Positions 41,738-49,986 of a stretch of 64,000 nucleotides of DNA are shown here, piece by piece. The DNA lies in the NCBI GenBank assembly GCA_910585595.1, contig CAJUET010000004.1, forward strand, positions 62,001 to 126,000, read 5' to 3'. Source of the stretch: an uncultured Christensenella sp. (GTDB lineage: Bacteria; Bacillota; Clostridia; Christensenellales; Borkfalkiaceae). Numbering within the stretch: the stretch's first letter is position 1; the number at the start of each line of letters is the position of its first letter. Below the pieces are notes generated by a model, which saw only the letters and a list, made by a program, of their open reading frames with translations, did not search any database and was not told the origin of the DNA. Made by a program: the position numbers and the translations under genes.

Positions 41738-41790
41738 GAACAGTTTTAAAAGCTGAACGGTTTGTTTTTTTCGCTTTTAAAACTTTGTTC
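41738..41790 (+). promoter_or_regulatory. Leader hairpin of the DUF3737 mRNA
   Basis: GTTTTAAAAGC (41743-41753) pairs exactly with GCTTTTAAAAC (41773-41783), extended by GAACA/TGTTC outside a 2-base bulge. The loop holds seven T. The SD and ATG come 7 and 21 bases later. Confidence 0.6.
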
Positions 41791-41810
41791 GGCGGACAAA
41801 GGAGTAAAGA

Positions 41811-42668
41811 ATGAAAATTATAAAAAACGCCCGTTTCGGAGAGGAACGCGCACTGTATGCAAGCGAAGATTTAAGATTGGAGAACGTCTGTTTCGACGGG
41901 GAAGAGGACGGTGAGAGCGCGCTCAAAGAGAGCCGCAATATCGAGGCGGAAAACTGCTTTTTCAATCTTCGCTATCCCTTTTGGCATATAATGAAATTGA
42001 AGATCGCAAATTCCGAGATGACGCCGCTCTGCCGCGCCGCGCTCTGGTATTCGCAGGATATTCTCATCAGAAATACGAAAATGCACGGGATCAAGGCGCT
42101 CCGCGAATGTGCCCGCGTCGGCGTTTACGACGGCGATATCGTCTCTCCCGAATTCGGTTGGTTCTGCGACGGCGTTTCCATGGAGAACACGGCCGCCGAA
42201 AGCGAATATTTTATGATGCGTTCACGCAATCTTAATTTTAAGAAGGTGAACATGAAGGGAAAGTATTCCTTCCAATATATAGAGAACGCCACGTTCGAGA
42301 ACTGCTCTTTTGATACGAAAGACGCGTTTTGGCATTCCAGGAATACGACCGTGAAGAATTCCTTCGTCAAAGGAGAATATCTCGGTTGGTATGCCGAAAA
42401 TCTGACCTTTATCGATTGCGTGATCACTGGCACGCAGCCTCTTTGCTACTGCAAGGGTTTAAAACTCGTCAACTGTAAAATGATAGACGCCGATCTCTGC
42501 TTTGAAAAATCGGAGACGGAAGCAGAACTTACCGCTCCCGTTGTCAGCATTAAAAATCCCTACCGCGGGAAGATTTTCGTTCCCGAAGCGGGCGAAATTA
42601 TCCGCGACGATCCTGCGTCTACGGGAGAAATCATTTTGACCGCGTCTTCGAAAAAGCAGGCGGGATAA
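41811..42668 (+). CDS. DUF3737 beta-helix protein
   Basis: 285 residues of unknown function, a recognised family. Repeated short strands with Cys, Asn and aromatic residues (ENCFFNLRYPFWH, NCSFDTKDAFWHSRN, DCVITGTQPLCYCKG) indicate a right-handed beta helix. No signal peptide, so cytoplasmic. Strong SD AAAGGAG. Confidence 0.88.
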   Translation: MKIIKNARFGEERALYASEDLRLENVCFDGEEDGESALKESRNIEAENCFFNLRYPFWHIMKLKIANSEMTPLCRAALWYSQDILIRNTKMHGIKALRECARVGVYDGDIVSPEFGWFCDGVSMENTAAESEYFMMRSRNLNFKKVNMKGKYSFQYIENATFENCSFDTKDAFWHSRNTTVKNSFVKGEYLGWYAENLTFIDCVITGTQPLCYCKGLKLVNCKMIDADLCFEKSETEAELTAPVVSIKNPYRGKIFVPEAGEIIRDDPASTGEIILTASSKKQAG

Positions 42669-42729
42669 CGAAAAAGAGCGCATTTTGCCGCGAAACGGAG
42701 CTTCTTTTGTAAAAAATACCGCAAAACGA

Positions 42730-42758
42730 TTGATTTTTCAGGGGAAGTATATTATACT
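42730..42758 (+). promoter_or_regulatory. Promoter of the large surface protein gene
   Basis: TTGATT (42730-42735), 17 bases, TATACT (42753-42758). Confidence 0.75.
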
Positions 42759-42795
42759 TTAAAACAGAATCCTAATCGTGTAGGAGTATAACATT

Positions 42796-45700
42796 ATGAC
42801 GAAATTAAGAAAAACAGCTTTGGCGTTCGGCACTGCCTGCGCGGTTGCGTTCACGGGCGGTTTTGCCGCATTGAATGCACTTCCCGCAAACGCCGATACG
42901 AAATCGGGCAACCGCGGATATTACGGAACGAAACTTGACGGAATTGCCGGCGCGTTTTACGACGAGTTGGTTAAAATGACGGAAGATCCCGACGGGGAAG
43001 GAACAGAACTGAGCACGCTTCGCAAGGGCGAAAGCCACACCGTAACAAATAATACGGTCATTACCCAAACGTTGGCGGCAGAGTACGCTGCAGGCGATAT
43101 GAATCTTATAAAGCAGTTCGGAGCTGCGCTCGATTGCTTCCGTTACGATTATGCCGATCTTTTTTATGTGAATTTCGACCGTCTTACCGTTCATGTGACG
43201 GAGAAGAAAACGGAAACGGGCGGCGGCAATGAGGGCGGCGAACCCGGCGGTGATCAGACTGCTCCCGAAGCCACAGAGGGAGAAACCGACGGCGGCGAAG
43301 GTGATCCTACGCCCGATCCCGCACCCGAATATGTTATAACGATCGGCGCGGGCAGAGCGGTTTCCTATTTGTTATTTGATCCCGATGAACTCAACGGAAC
43401 GGCGGAGGCGCCCGAACCTCCCTCAGGCGGCAATGAGGGTGGCGAACCCGGCGGTGAACCTACTACTCTTGCGACCAAAGAAGGAGAGGGCGAGGCAGTA
43501 CTTACGCTCTACGGGAAGTATGTGAGTGCGTACGAAGCGCTGATAGAAAAAGTCAATAACGTACTTCAACCGCCTGCGGAAGGAGGTGAAGCGCCTGCCG
43601 CTATAACTTACAGCAATTTTTCTGTGGAAGAAAGGGTAAAAGCCGTCAATAAAGTGCTCGGCGAAAGCTTTACCTACGGCTTCGGCAATAATTACGTAAA
43701 CACGACTTATTTCATTACGGAAGCTAATAAACCGAACGCAAGCAGCGAAGGGTTCGCCCGCCTTTTCAAAACCGTTATGCACACGCTCGAAGTAGACGAT
43801 TGTCTGATCGTTTCGGGCTACTACATGGTGAACGGTACGGCAAAGGCGTGCACCTGGAACTATGTAAAGGACGGCGGCAAATGGTACGGAGTAGACGTTG
43901 CAAACAATCTTACGAACGATAACAAGTATCTGCTTGCCACGGGCGATGTATTTTTCCTCGATCACTACGAGAACGGCGTCGTTTCTCTGTCAAACTACCA
44001 ATTAAAATATCCCGAAACCGGAGAATTCGCGTTTGAAAATTACCACGTTGTCACGGGCGAGATTCAGGTTGCAAACGGCGCTCTCGGAAACAGAAACGGA
44101 ATCGTCGTTGTCGAGTATAACGGCGAAAGAGGCGTTCTCTCTATCCGCGTTAAGAACGGAGAAGAATGGGGGGCATGGACTGCGCTTAACAACTACGAAA
44201 CGGATAACCGCTTCAATATTCCTCAAACTCCCGAACCTCCCTCAGGCGGCGATGAGGGCGGCGGCAATGAGGGCGGCGAACCCGGCGGTGAACCGACTAC
44301 TCCCGAGACCAAAGAAGGAGAAGACGTCGGGGATGGCAGCGGCGACGGTAATGGCGATACGCCGCCGACGATCGACGAAACGAATTGCAAAGTTGCTTAC
44401 GATGCAGAAAAAGGACTTTACTACCTGTTCGACTTGGAGAACGGGAAGTACGAAATTGCCATTGTGAAAGACGGCGCGGTCGTCGAACGCAACGAGACCG
44501 TTGCTGAATCGATCGATCAAAAAGTCGTTTCCATTCCGCTTGTGGAAAACGATTTAAGATTAAAGGCGCAGGAGCTTAAAGAGACTGCGTTCGAGATCAC
44601 GTTCGGCTCTAAGGTAAAAATCGGCAACGGAACTGAAGCCGTCGTCGACTTTACCGTCGACGCGCTCGAAGGGGCGGAATTAGAGTTCGTCAAAAAAATG
44701 TGTGCGCTCAAAACCGCTACGCTGTCGGAGGACGGGAACACACTCAGCTTTCAATTTAAACCCTGCGCTCTCACGCAGTACAGCGGGCTTAAATATACGT
44801 TCACTTTCCCCAACCTTGTAGAAGACGCGGAAAACGGAACGGCTGTTCCTCAGTCGTACTCCGTGGTGTTCAAGTATGAAGGGAATACGATCAGGGCGAC
44901 CGGCGTTTCCGTCGGCAGTAATCTGTATACGGATATTGTCACGCAGCCTTCCCTTGTATTCAACAACGACCTCTCTCTTTCGGGGTGGAAATACGACGGA
45001 ATTGACGCGAACGACAATATGATCGGCGCGCTTGCGCTCACGGCAGGCAAGATCAACGTATCCGAAGAACTTAACGCCGCGCTGAAAGAAGCTGTAACCG
45101 AAAATGGCGCAATCTTCAACGAGGGCGCATTCAATGTCGCTGCTCCTTCCGAGGGCGAAGGGGAAGGCGGAGAGGGAACTCCCGTAACGCCGAACTCCGT
45201 CGAAGCGTATTCTTTGAATCTTACTTTGGACGGAAAGGCTGTAACGATCCCTTCGGGCACTGCTCTTAAACTTTCCTTCCCGTATCCCGCAGGTCACGGA
45301 CCGCAGGAAGGCGATGATACCGTATATAAAATATTCCAATTCAACAAGGATGAAAGCGGCAACATCGATTACACCGCGGCTCCCGCCGTTCTCGACGTTG
45401 TTGCGGCAAGGCAGGGCCTTATCGCTGCGGTGAACGATCCTTCCGCAAACTTCGTGATCGTTGCGTTTGATAAGGCTAAAATCAAAGGCGATTCCAAAGT
45501 CGTTCTGACCGAAACCACGGGCGTGGGCGGATCGATCGGCGGAAGCCCCGTTAATAAGGTTTCCGCAACGGGAAGCCAGACCTACACAATCAAAGCAGAC
45601 GACGGTTATGTGCTTGATTTCGTTTCGGTAAACGGCGTAGCGAAAGATCTTCCCGAAGGAAACAACGGCACTTACACCTTCTCGCTGAACGGCGCTGATT

Positions 45701-46128
45701 TAACGAATACGACTTTCAACGTGTTGCGCGTAGAATTCAGACCTGCGGGCGAGAACGTTTCTGCGGACGATTATAAAGTAACGAACGGCTCCGCGGCGGG
45801 CTTTGTGACAGGTCAGCTTGAACGCGGTGAGTACAGTGCGGACGAAAAGAATTCGATTATAACGGATTATCCCGTCGGCGGCATTATCTTTGCGCCTAAG
45901 CCTCCCGTTATTCCCAATACGGCAAGCACGCAAATGCAAATGATCATTGTGCTCAGCGTTGTAGGCGGAATCGCTTTGATCGGTGCGATCGCAATTATTT
46001 ACTGCGGCGCAATCAGACCCAAGATTTTAAGAGAACGCGAAGAGGAAGCGGCAAGAATCGCCGCTCAGCGCGAAAAGAGAGCGAACAGGAACAGATCCGG
46101 CTCTTCCTACGATTCGAAGAGAAGATAA
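42796..46128 (+). CDS. Large secreted protein with an inactive transglutaminase-like domain
   Basis: 1110 residues. Signal peptide at 1-34 (LAFGTACAVAFTGGFAAL, then ANADT). Three acidic Gly/Glu/Pro/Thr linkers at about 137-178, 205-232 and 478-525 and a shorter one near 785, built from GGNEGGEPGG units. Between linkers 2 and 3, residues about 275-390 follow the transglutaminase core of secreted Clostridia proteins, but the catalytic Cys is S317 (SSEGFARLF) and the His position is C352 (CTWNYV); only D367 (WYGVDV) remains. Later beta-rich domains follow. One transmembrane helix near 1047-1072 (MIIVLSVVGGIALIGAIAII) and a basic tail with many Arg and Lys anchor it. Own promoter and terminator. 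Confidence 0.88.
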   Translation: MTKLRKTALAFGTACAVAFTGGFAALNALPANADTKSGNRGYYGTKLDGIAGAFYDELVKMTEDPDGEGTELSTLRKGESHTVTNNTVITQTLAAEYAAGDMNLIKQFGAALDCFRYDYADLFYVNFDRLTVHVTEKKTETGGGNEGGEPGGDQTAPEATEGETDGGEGDPTPDPAPEYVITIGAGRAVSYLLFDPDELNGTAEAPEPPSGGNEGGEPGGEPTTLATKEGEGEAVLTLYGKYVSAYEALIEKVNNVLQPPAEGGEAPAAITYSNFSVEERVKAVNKVLGESFTYGFGNNYVNTTYFITEANKPNASSEGFARLFKTVMHTLEVDDCLIVSGYYMVNGTAKACTWNYVKDGGKWYGVDVANNLTNDNKYLLATGDVFFLDHYENGVVSLSNYQLKYPETGEFAFENYHVVTGEIQVANGALGNRNGIVVVEYNGERGVLSIRVKNGEEWGAWTALNNYETDNRFNIPQTPEPPSGGDEGGGNEGGEPGGEPTTPETKEGEDVGDGSGDGNGDTPPTIDETNCKVAYDAEKGLYYLFDLENGKYEIAIVKDGAVVERNETVAESIDQKVVSIPLVENDLRLKAQELKETAFEITFGSKVKIGNGTEAVVDFTVDALEGAELEFVKKMCALKTATLSEDGNTLSFQFKPCALTQYSGLKYTFTFPNLVEDAENGTAVPQSYSVVFKYEGNTIRATGVSVGSNLYTDIVTQPSLVFNNDLSLSGWKYDGIDANDNMIGALALTAGKINVSEELNAALKEAVTENGAIFNEGAFNVAAPSEGEGEGGEGTPVTPNSVEAYSLNLTLDGKAVTIPSGTALKLSFPYPAGHGPQEGDDTVYKIFQFNKDESGNIDYTAAPAVLDVVAARQGLIAAVNDPSANFVIVAFDKAKIKGDSKVVLTETTGVGGSIGGSPVNKVSATGSQTYTIKADDGYVLDFVSVNGVAKDLPEGNNGTYTFSLNGADLTNTTFNVLRVEFRPAGENVSADDYKVTNGSAAGFVTGQLERGEYSADEKNSIITDYPVGGIIFAPKPPVIPNTASTQMQMIIVLSVVGGIALIGAIAIIYCGAIRPKILREREEEAARIAAQREKRANRNRSGSSYDSKRR

Positions 46129-46137
46129 GTAAATGAA

Positions 46138-46165
46138 TAAAACCCCGCCGAGAGGCGGGTTTTTT
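46138..46165 (+). terminator. Terminator of the surface protein gene
   Basis: CCCGCC (46144-46149), GAGA, GGCGGG (46154-46159), T run; flanking A and T extend the stem. Confidence 0.92.
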
Positions 46166-46216
46166 ATTTATCTGCTGAAAATCTTTAAGAGCCTCCGCAT
46201 CGCGGAAGCACTTTTA

Positions 46217-46729
46217 TTATTCGATTTCGATTTGACAGCTTTTCATAACGTCGAGCGCGGAAAGGTGATTTTTCTTCGTCGTGCCGGCGCAAGCGGCGGC
46301 GCATACTGCAATCTTTGCCTGCGGGCAGTATGCGCTTAACAGAAGCGCGTTTGATATCACACAGATGTCCGTGCAGATTCCCGCAAGCAAAATTTTATCG
46401 TAAAGACCGTCGCGGACGTATTTCATAAGCGCGACGCTTGCAAACGTCTCCTTTTCAAATACTTTCGCGTTGTCAATATAAATTCCGTCTACAAATTCAG
46501 CGCCCTTTGTTCCCCGGATGCAGTGGGGTACGGGCAGAAATTTTCCTTCACGCGTCTCTAAATAATTCTCGCCGTGCAAATCTTTTGTATAAACGATTTC
46601 CGTTCCCTTTGCGCGTTCGCGCTTTATGAGTTCCCGAACGGAAACAGCGGTTTCTTCGCCGCCTTCCGCTTTGAGCGCGCCGTTTACGAAGTCGTTTTGC
46701 ATATCGACGACGATCAGCAACTTTTTCAT
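46217..46729 (-). CDS. Isochorismatase-family hydrolase, nicotinamidase-like
   Basis: 170 residues. Catalytic Asp in LLIVVDMQNDFVNG (D10), Lys in KVFEKETFAS, and Cys in LAGICTDICVISNAL. This triad marks nicotinamidase/pyrazinamidase-like enzymes; a role in NAD salvage is possible. ATG 46729 lies 4 bases after the ppa stop, so translation is coupled; a longer frame upstream is inside ppa. Confidence 0.88.
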   Translation of the reverse strand: MKKLLIVVDMQNDFVNGALKAEGGEETAVSVRELIKRERAKGTEIVYTKDLHGENYLETREGKFLPVPHCIRGTKGAEFVDGIYIDNAKVFEKETFASVALMKYVRDGLYDKILLAGICTDICVISNALLLSAYCPQAKIAVCAAACAGTTKKNHLSALDVMKSCQIEIE

Positions 46730-46733
46730 AACG

Positions 46734-47267
46734 TTATCTTGTGCCGAATTTTTCTTTATAATTCTGAATGCACTTCGCAATGATTTCGACCGCTTCGTCG
46801 CGGTGTGCGATTTCTTTGACCGCCGTTTTTTTGTGTTCGAGCGATTTGTAAACCTCAAAGAAGTGCATCATTTCGTCGAAGATGTGTTTCGGCAATTCGT
46901 GAATATCGTAATAGCCGTTAAAAGTGGGGTCTTTGTGCGGGATCGCGATAATTTTTTCGTCGAGCGCGCCGCCGTCGATCATCTTAATGACTCCCACGGG
47001 ATAGCAGTTCACAAGGGTCATGGGGTAGATCGTTTCGTTACAGAGAGCGAGTACGTCCAACGGGTCTCCGTCGTCCGCCAGCGTTTTGGGAATGAATCCG
47101 TAGTTCGCAGGGTATACGGTGGAGGTGTAGAGCACCCGATCGAGCTTTAAAAGTCCCGTTTCCTTGTCGAGTTCGTATTTTGCTTTACAGCCCTTCGGAA
47201 TTTCGATGAGCGCTTCGAAGGAATTCGGTTTGATCCTTTTTTCGTCAATATCATGCCAAATATTCAT
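46734..47267 (-). CDS. ppa: Inorganic pyrophosphatase, class I
   Basis: Soluble family I enzyme that hydrolyses PPi. 177 residues from ATG 47267. ALIEIPKGCKAKYELDKETG, YPANYGFIPKT and the metal-binding DGDPLDVL motif (near 67), and FEVYKSLEHKK near the C-terminus. GAGG lies 9 bases before the ATG; an in-frame ATG further up (47315) overlaps the promoter and was rejected. Confidence 0.96.
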   Translation of the reverse strand: MNIWHDIDEKRIKPNSFEALIEIPKGCKAKYELDKETGLLKLDRVLYTSTVYPANYGFIPKTLADDGDPLDVLALCNETIYPMTLVNCYPVGVIKMIDGGALDEKIIAIPHKDPTFNGYYDIHELPKHIFDEMMHFFEVYKSLEHKKTAVKEIAHRDEAVEIIAKCIQNYKEKFGTR

Positions 47268-47286
47268 AACGTGAACCTCTTTTTCT

Positions 47287-47315
47287 ATTTTATCATATTT
47301 TAATAGCGTCCGCAA
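47287..47315 (-). promoter_or_regulatory. ppa promoter
   Basis: Minus strand TTGCGG (47310-47315), 17 bases, TAAAAT (47287-47292). Confidence 0.7.
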
Positions 47316-47369
47316 TAAGCGCAGAAAAAATTTTTACGAAAAATTTTGCGTTTCCGCTTGAATATTACT

Positions 47370-47398
47370 TTGACATCCGTTCGATTTTATGATATAGT
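47370..47398 (+). promoter_or_regulatory. Promoter of the tRNA-Ser region
   Basis: TTGACA (47370-47375), 17 bases, TATAGT (47393-47398), 22 bases before the degenerate tRNA-Ser copy. Confidence 0.85.
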
Positions 47399-47420
47399 GT
47401 TATCGTTCTTAATTTAGTTT

Positions 47421-47508
47421 GCAGAAGTACCCAAGAGGCTCAAGGGGCTCCCCTGCTAATTGCGAAGCATGTCTTTACGGGGAGTCGCATAATCGGGGAA
47501 AATCTGCA
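47421..47508 (+). pseudogene. Degenerate tRNA-Ser(GCT)
   Basis: The first 55 bases align closely with the intact tRNA-Ser(GCT) at 47633: GCAGAAGTACCCAAGAGGCT against GTGGAAGTACTCAAGTGGCT, and the anticodon loop CTGCTAA is unchanged. The anticodon stem no longer pairs across the loop, there is no T-loop (TTCAAAT) and no CCA, though GCAGA at the 5' end pairs with TCTGC at the 3' end. It is transcribed from a good promoter. Confidence 0.65.
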
Positions 47509-47604
47509 ACATATAGGAACGAATCGGGACGAGTTTTGACTACTCCCCAAACAGACAGAAAAATGCCCGAAATATGCCTATTTATTGCAGGATATTTCGA
47601 GGTA

Positions 47605-47630
47605 ATAGACAATTTATAGACAATAGACAA
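47605..47630. repeat. Three ATAGACAA repeats before tRNA-Ser
   Basis: ATAGACAA at 47605-47612, 47616-47623 and 47623-47630, ending 2 bases before the tRNA. Spacing 11 and 7 bases. Confidence 0.6.
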
Positions 47631-47632
47631 AT

Positions 47633-47723
47633 GTGGAAGTACTCAAGTGGCTCAAGAGGACGCCCTGCTAAGGCGTTAGCACGGATTTCCGTGGCGCGGG
47701 TTCAAATCCCGCCTTCCACGCCA
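47633..47723 (+). tRNA. tRNA-Ser(GCT), prophage integration target
   Basis: Acceptor GTGGAAG with CTTCCAC, anticodon loop CTGCTAA, long variable arm, T-loop TTCAAAT, encoded CCA. The prophage integrase gene begins 40 bases downstream. Confidence 0.97.
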
Positions 47724-47726
47724 ATA

Positions 47727-47760
47727 AAAGAACCGATCGGAAAATACCGATCGGTTCTTT
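47727..47760. terminator. Terminator between tRNA-Ser and integrase
   Basis: Perfect 14-bp stem AAAGAACCGATCGG (47727-47740) with its inverse (47747-47760). It can end both the tRNA and the integrase transcripts. Confidence 0.85.
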
Positions 47761-47762
47761 CG

Positions 47763-48848
47763 TTATACAACCGAAAGTAGTTCTTTCTCGATCCGCGTCA
47801 TGGCGTTGTCGATGAGCACGTCGTCGGCGCTCGCATAATGCTCTGCGGTCACCTTATAGGACGAATGTCCCATCATTCTGAAAGTCGTGTCAAGGTCGAT
47901 ACCGAGCCGCTTACAGCCGTTTGCGAACGCATCGCGCAGCTTGTGAAGGGTCGTGTACTTCAATCCGTTCTGTTCGATAAACTTTGCGAAGTGGGTCGAG
48001 ATCGTATTCGGCTGAATGTTCGATCCGTTCCTGTTGCAGCACACGAACGGACTCATGATTCCGTTGGTTGTCTTGAATGAATGCAATTCCTGATAAAACG
48101 CTTCGGAAACGATGAACGAGCGGCGGCGGTTCTCCGTCTTTTGCGTTTTGATGGTGGAATGCCCTTTAACGGTTATGACCGCTTTATCGAGACTAATACG
48201 GTACTTGCCGTTCTTCATTCGGCTAATATCCGTTTCCTGCAATGCGCAGACTTCCTCGCGCGTGGCGGAAAAGAAACAGGCGCAGAGCGTCGGGATATAG
48301 AGCTTTGAATTAGCCGCTTTCATGCAGGAGAAGAGCTCGCGCATGTCGTCGAAATCGTAGGCGGGGTACTTCTTGGGCTTGTACGTCGGCATATCGACGA
48401 AGTAAAACGGGTTTTCCCGCACCCACCGCTTTTTAATGGCGTAATTGAACGCCGCACGGACAGGCTTCCTTATCTCGTTGCAGGTGCAAGGGGAGGAACG
48501 GTGCATCTCGATAATTTTACCGAGAACGCGCTCGTTGATTTTTTGGAGCGGGAGATGATCGAGATATTCCGAGACATAGGAGAGATACTGCTCGTATTTT
48601 TCAATCGTTTTCGGCGAAGCGTTTTTGAGCTTTAAGCTCTCGAACCAGTGTTTTTTTAATTGTCCGAAGGTCATCTTCTCGGAGGAAATGTTTTCTCCCT
48701 CTAAGCGCGCCTTTTCTTGCAACTCCCAAAGCTGAGCGGCTTTCTTCGTCGGGAACCCGCTTTTATAGGGGCGCTTCTGCCGACCGAAGCAGTCTTTGTA
48801 GTAAAACCGCACGGCGTAATTCTTTCCTTTTTCAAGCTCGATTATCAT
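47763..48848 (-). CDS. Tyrosine-type phage integrase
   Basis: 361 residues. N-terminal arm-binding domain (1-60), core-binding SAM-like domain (about 65-160, MTFGQLKKHWFESLKLKNASPKT), catalytic domain with the first Arg in SATREEVCAL, HKLRDAFA (His and second Arg) and GHSSYKVTAEHYA with the nucleophilic Tyr. Oriented towards the tRNA, as usual for elements that use a tRNA att site. Confidence 0.95.
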   Translation of the reverse strand: MIIELEKGKNYAVRFYYKDCFGRQKRPYKSGFPTKKAAQLWELQEKARLEGENISSEKMTFGQLKKHWFESLKLKNASPKTIEKYEQYLSYVSEYLDHLPLQKINERVLGKIIEMHRSSPCTCNEIRKPVRAAFNYAIKKRWVRENPFYFVDMPTYKPKKYPAYDFDDMRELFSCMKAANSKLYIPTLCACFFSATREEVCALQETDISRMKNGKYRISLDKAVITVKGHSTIKTQKTENRRRSFIVSEAFYQELHSFKTTNGIMSPFVCCNRNGSNIQPNTISTHFAKFIEQNGLKYTTLHKLRDAFANGCKRLGIDLDTTFRMMGHSSYKVTAEHYASADDVLIDNAMTRIEKELLSVV

Positions 48849-48864
48849 AAGTTGCTCCTGTTTA

Positions 48865-49971
48865 TCAAATTTTTAGCGGATCGGAACGGATAAAACCATC
48901 TTTAACAATAAATACAGTAAAATACCGGCAATGTTCAGGGGCGCTTAATTCAATGTTGCAAGAAATTTCGTCCCCTGTCACTGTTAATTCAGTACAATAA
49001 GCTAAATATTTTTTGTAATAGTCAACTTTGAGAGAGTATTGTATTCCAACTTTATCAATTGATAAACTCGAAGTGTTTTTTAAAGTAATATTAGCGACCC
49101 AGACAAATGGTGGATATATATTAGAATTATCTTTGAGGAAGACAGTTCCACTTATTAATTCGGGTTGAGTCAGTTTTTTTACGGTAAGCGTTATGCCGGA
49201 AGAAGAGATATAAGAATCAGATATGCCTGGAAGGTTACCATGCTCGTTGTTTTCTATCAGTTGATTTGATTCTCCAATAGGGAAAGAAGATGTGTCATAG
49301 ATTATTTCCGTATCGTTGATGGAGCATAAAAGTTGTCCATTTCGTATTTCGATTGATTCAAAATCTGCATATTTTGCAACTTTTAGGTTAACAGCATTGC
49401 TATCGCAAATATATGGATTTTTTGAAACTCCGTATATTGAAACAATATTTTCTCCTGCAGAAAAAAGCTCATTTTGTAAAGTTAGTTCTTCTTCATAATA
49501 ATCATCAATAAAGTTGTTGTTTATGTATAACTTGTAATAATCCGTTGCCTCGTCGTTGAAGTCAACAAATAATTCGGCAGAACGTTTACCTGTATTATTA
49601 CGAAAACGAGGTGAGCATTGATTTAATTTTTTTGTTTCAAACCTCAAATTTTTTGAAAATATAGAATTGAGATAATTCTGAGTTTCGGAAATCGCTTTGA
49701 CTTGCACATTATGGGTCTCATAATTGCGGCTAACATTTAACTCATATTTGTTCTGATAAGTAATGTAAATTTGGTTGTCGATAGAGACTTCATATTTAGC
49801 CGCATTGGGAATTTTATCCCAGGATATAATTCCTTTATTGTAAGAGACTACAGGTGTATCAAGGGGGGTGGGCTTTGCATTAGAAGGAGGCGTTACTTCG
49901 GAAGTTGAACACGCACTAAGATATAAGATGGAGGTAAAAAATAATACTATTGATAAAATTCTCTTTTTCAT
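48865..49971 (-). CDS. AT-rich lipoprotein cargo gene with an FN3-like domain
   Basis: 368 residues. Lipoprotein signal MKKRILSIVLFFTSILYLSAC with lipobox LSAC (Cys 21), then a Thr/Pro linker and an FN3-like domain with WDKIPNAAKYEVSIDN. No known enzyme domain. Base composition is clearly more AT-rich than the neighbours, with many ATA, TTA and AAT codons, so it came from another source. Lying between integrase and repressor on their strand, it is likely expressed in the lysogen. Confidence 0.78.
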   Translation of the reverse strand: MKKRILSIVLFFTSILYLSACSTSEVTPPSNAKPTPLDTPVVSYNKGIISWDKIPNAAKYEVSIDNQIYITYQNKYELNVSRNYETHNVQVKAISETQNYLNSIFSKNLRFETKKLNQCSPRFRNNTGKRSAELFVDFNDEATDYYKLYINNNFIDDYYEEELTLQNELFSAGENIVSIYGVSKNPYICDSNAVNLKVAKYADFESIEIRNGQLLCSINDTEIIYDTSSFPIGESNQLIENNEHGNLPGISDSYISSSGITLTVKKLTQPELISGTVFLKDNSNIYPPFVWVANITLKNTSSLSIDKVGIQYSLKVDYYKKYLAYCTELTVTGDEISCNIELSAPEHCRYFTVFIVKDGFIRSDPLKI

Positions 49972-49986
49972 GGTATCTCTCCTCCA

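Noticed and set aside
43225..44330. Repeated GGN-rich DNA that looks like a repeat array
   Set aside because: It encodes Gly/Glu/Pro linkers of the surface protein; the units are not spaced or identical like CRISPR repeats.
47421..47508. Functional tRNA-Ser
   Set aside because: No T-loop, no CCA and a broken anticodon stem; kept as a degenerate copy.
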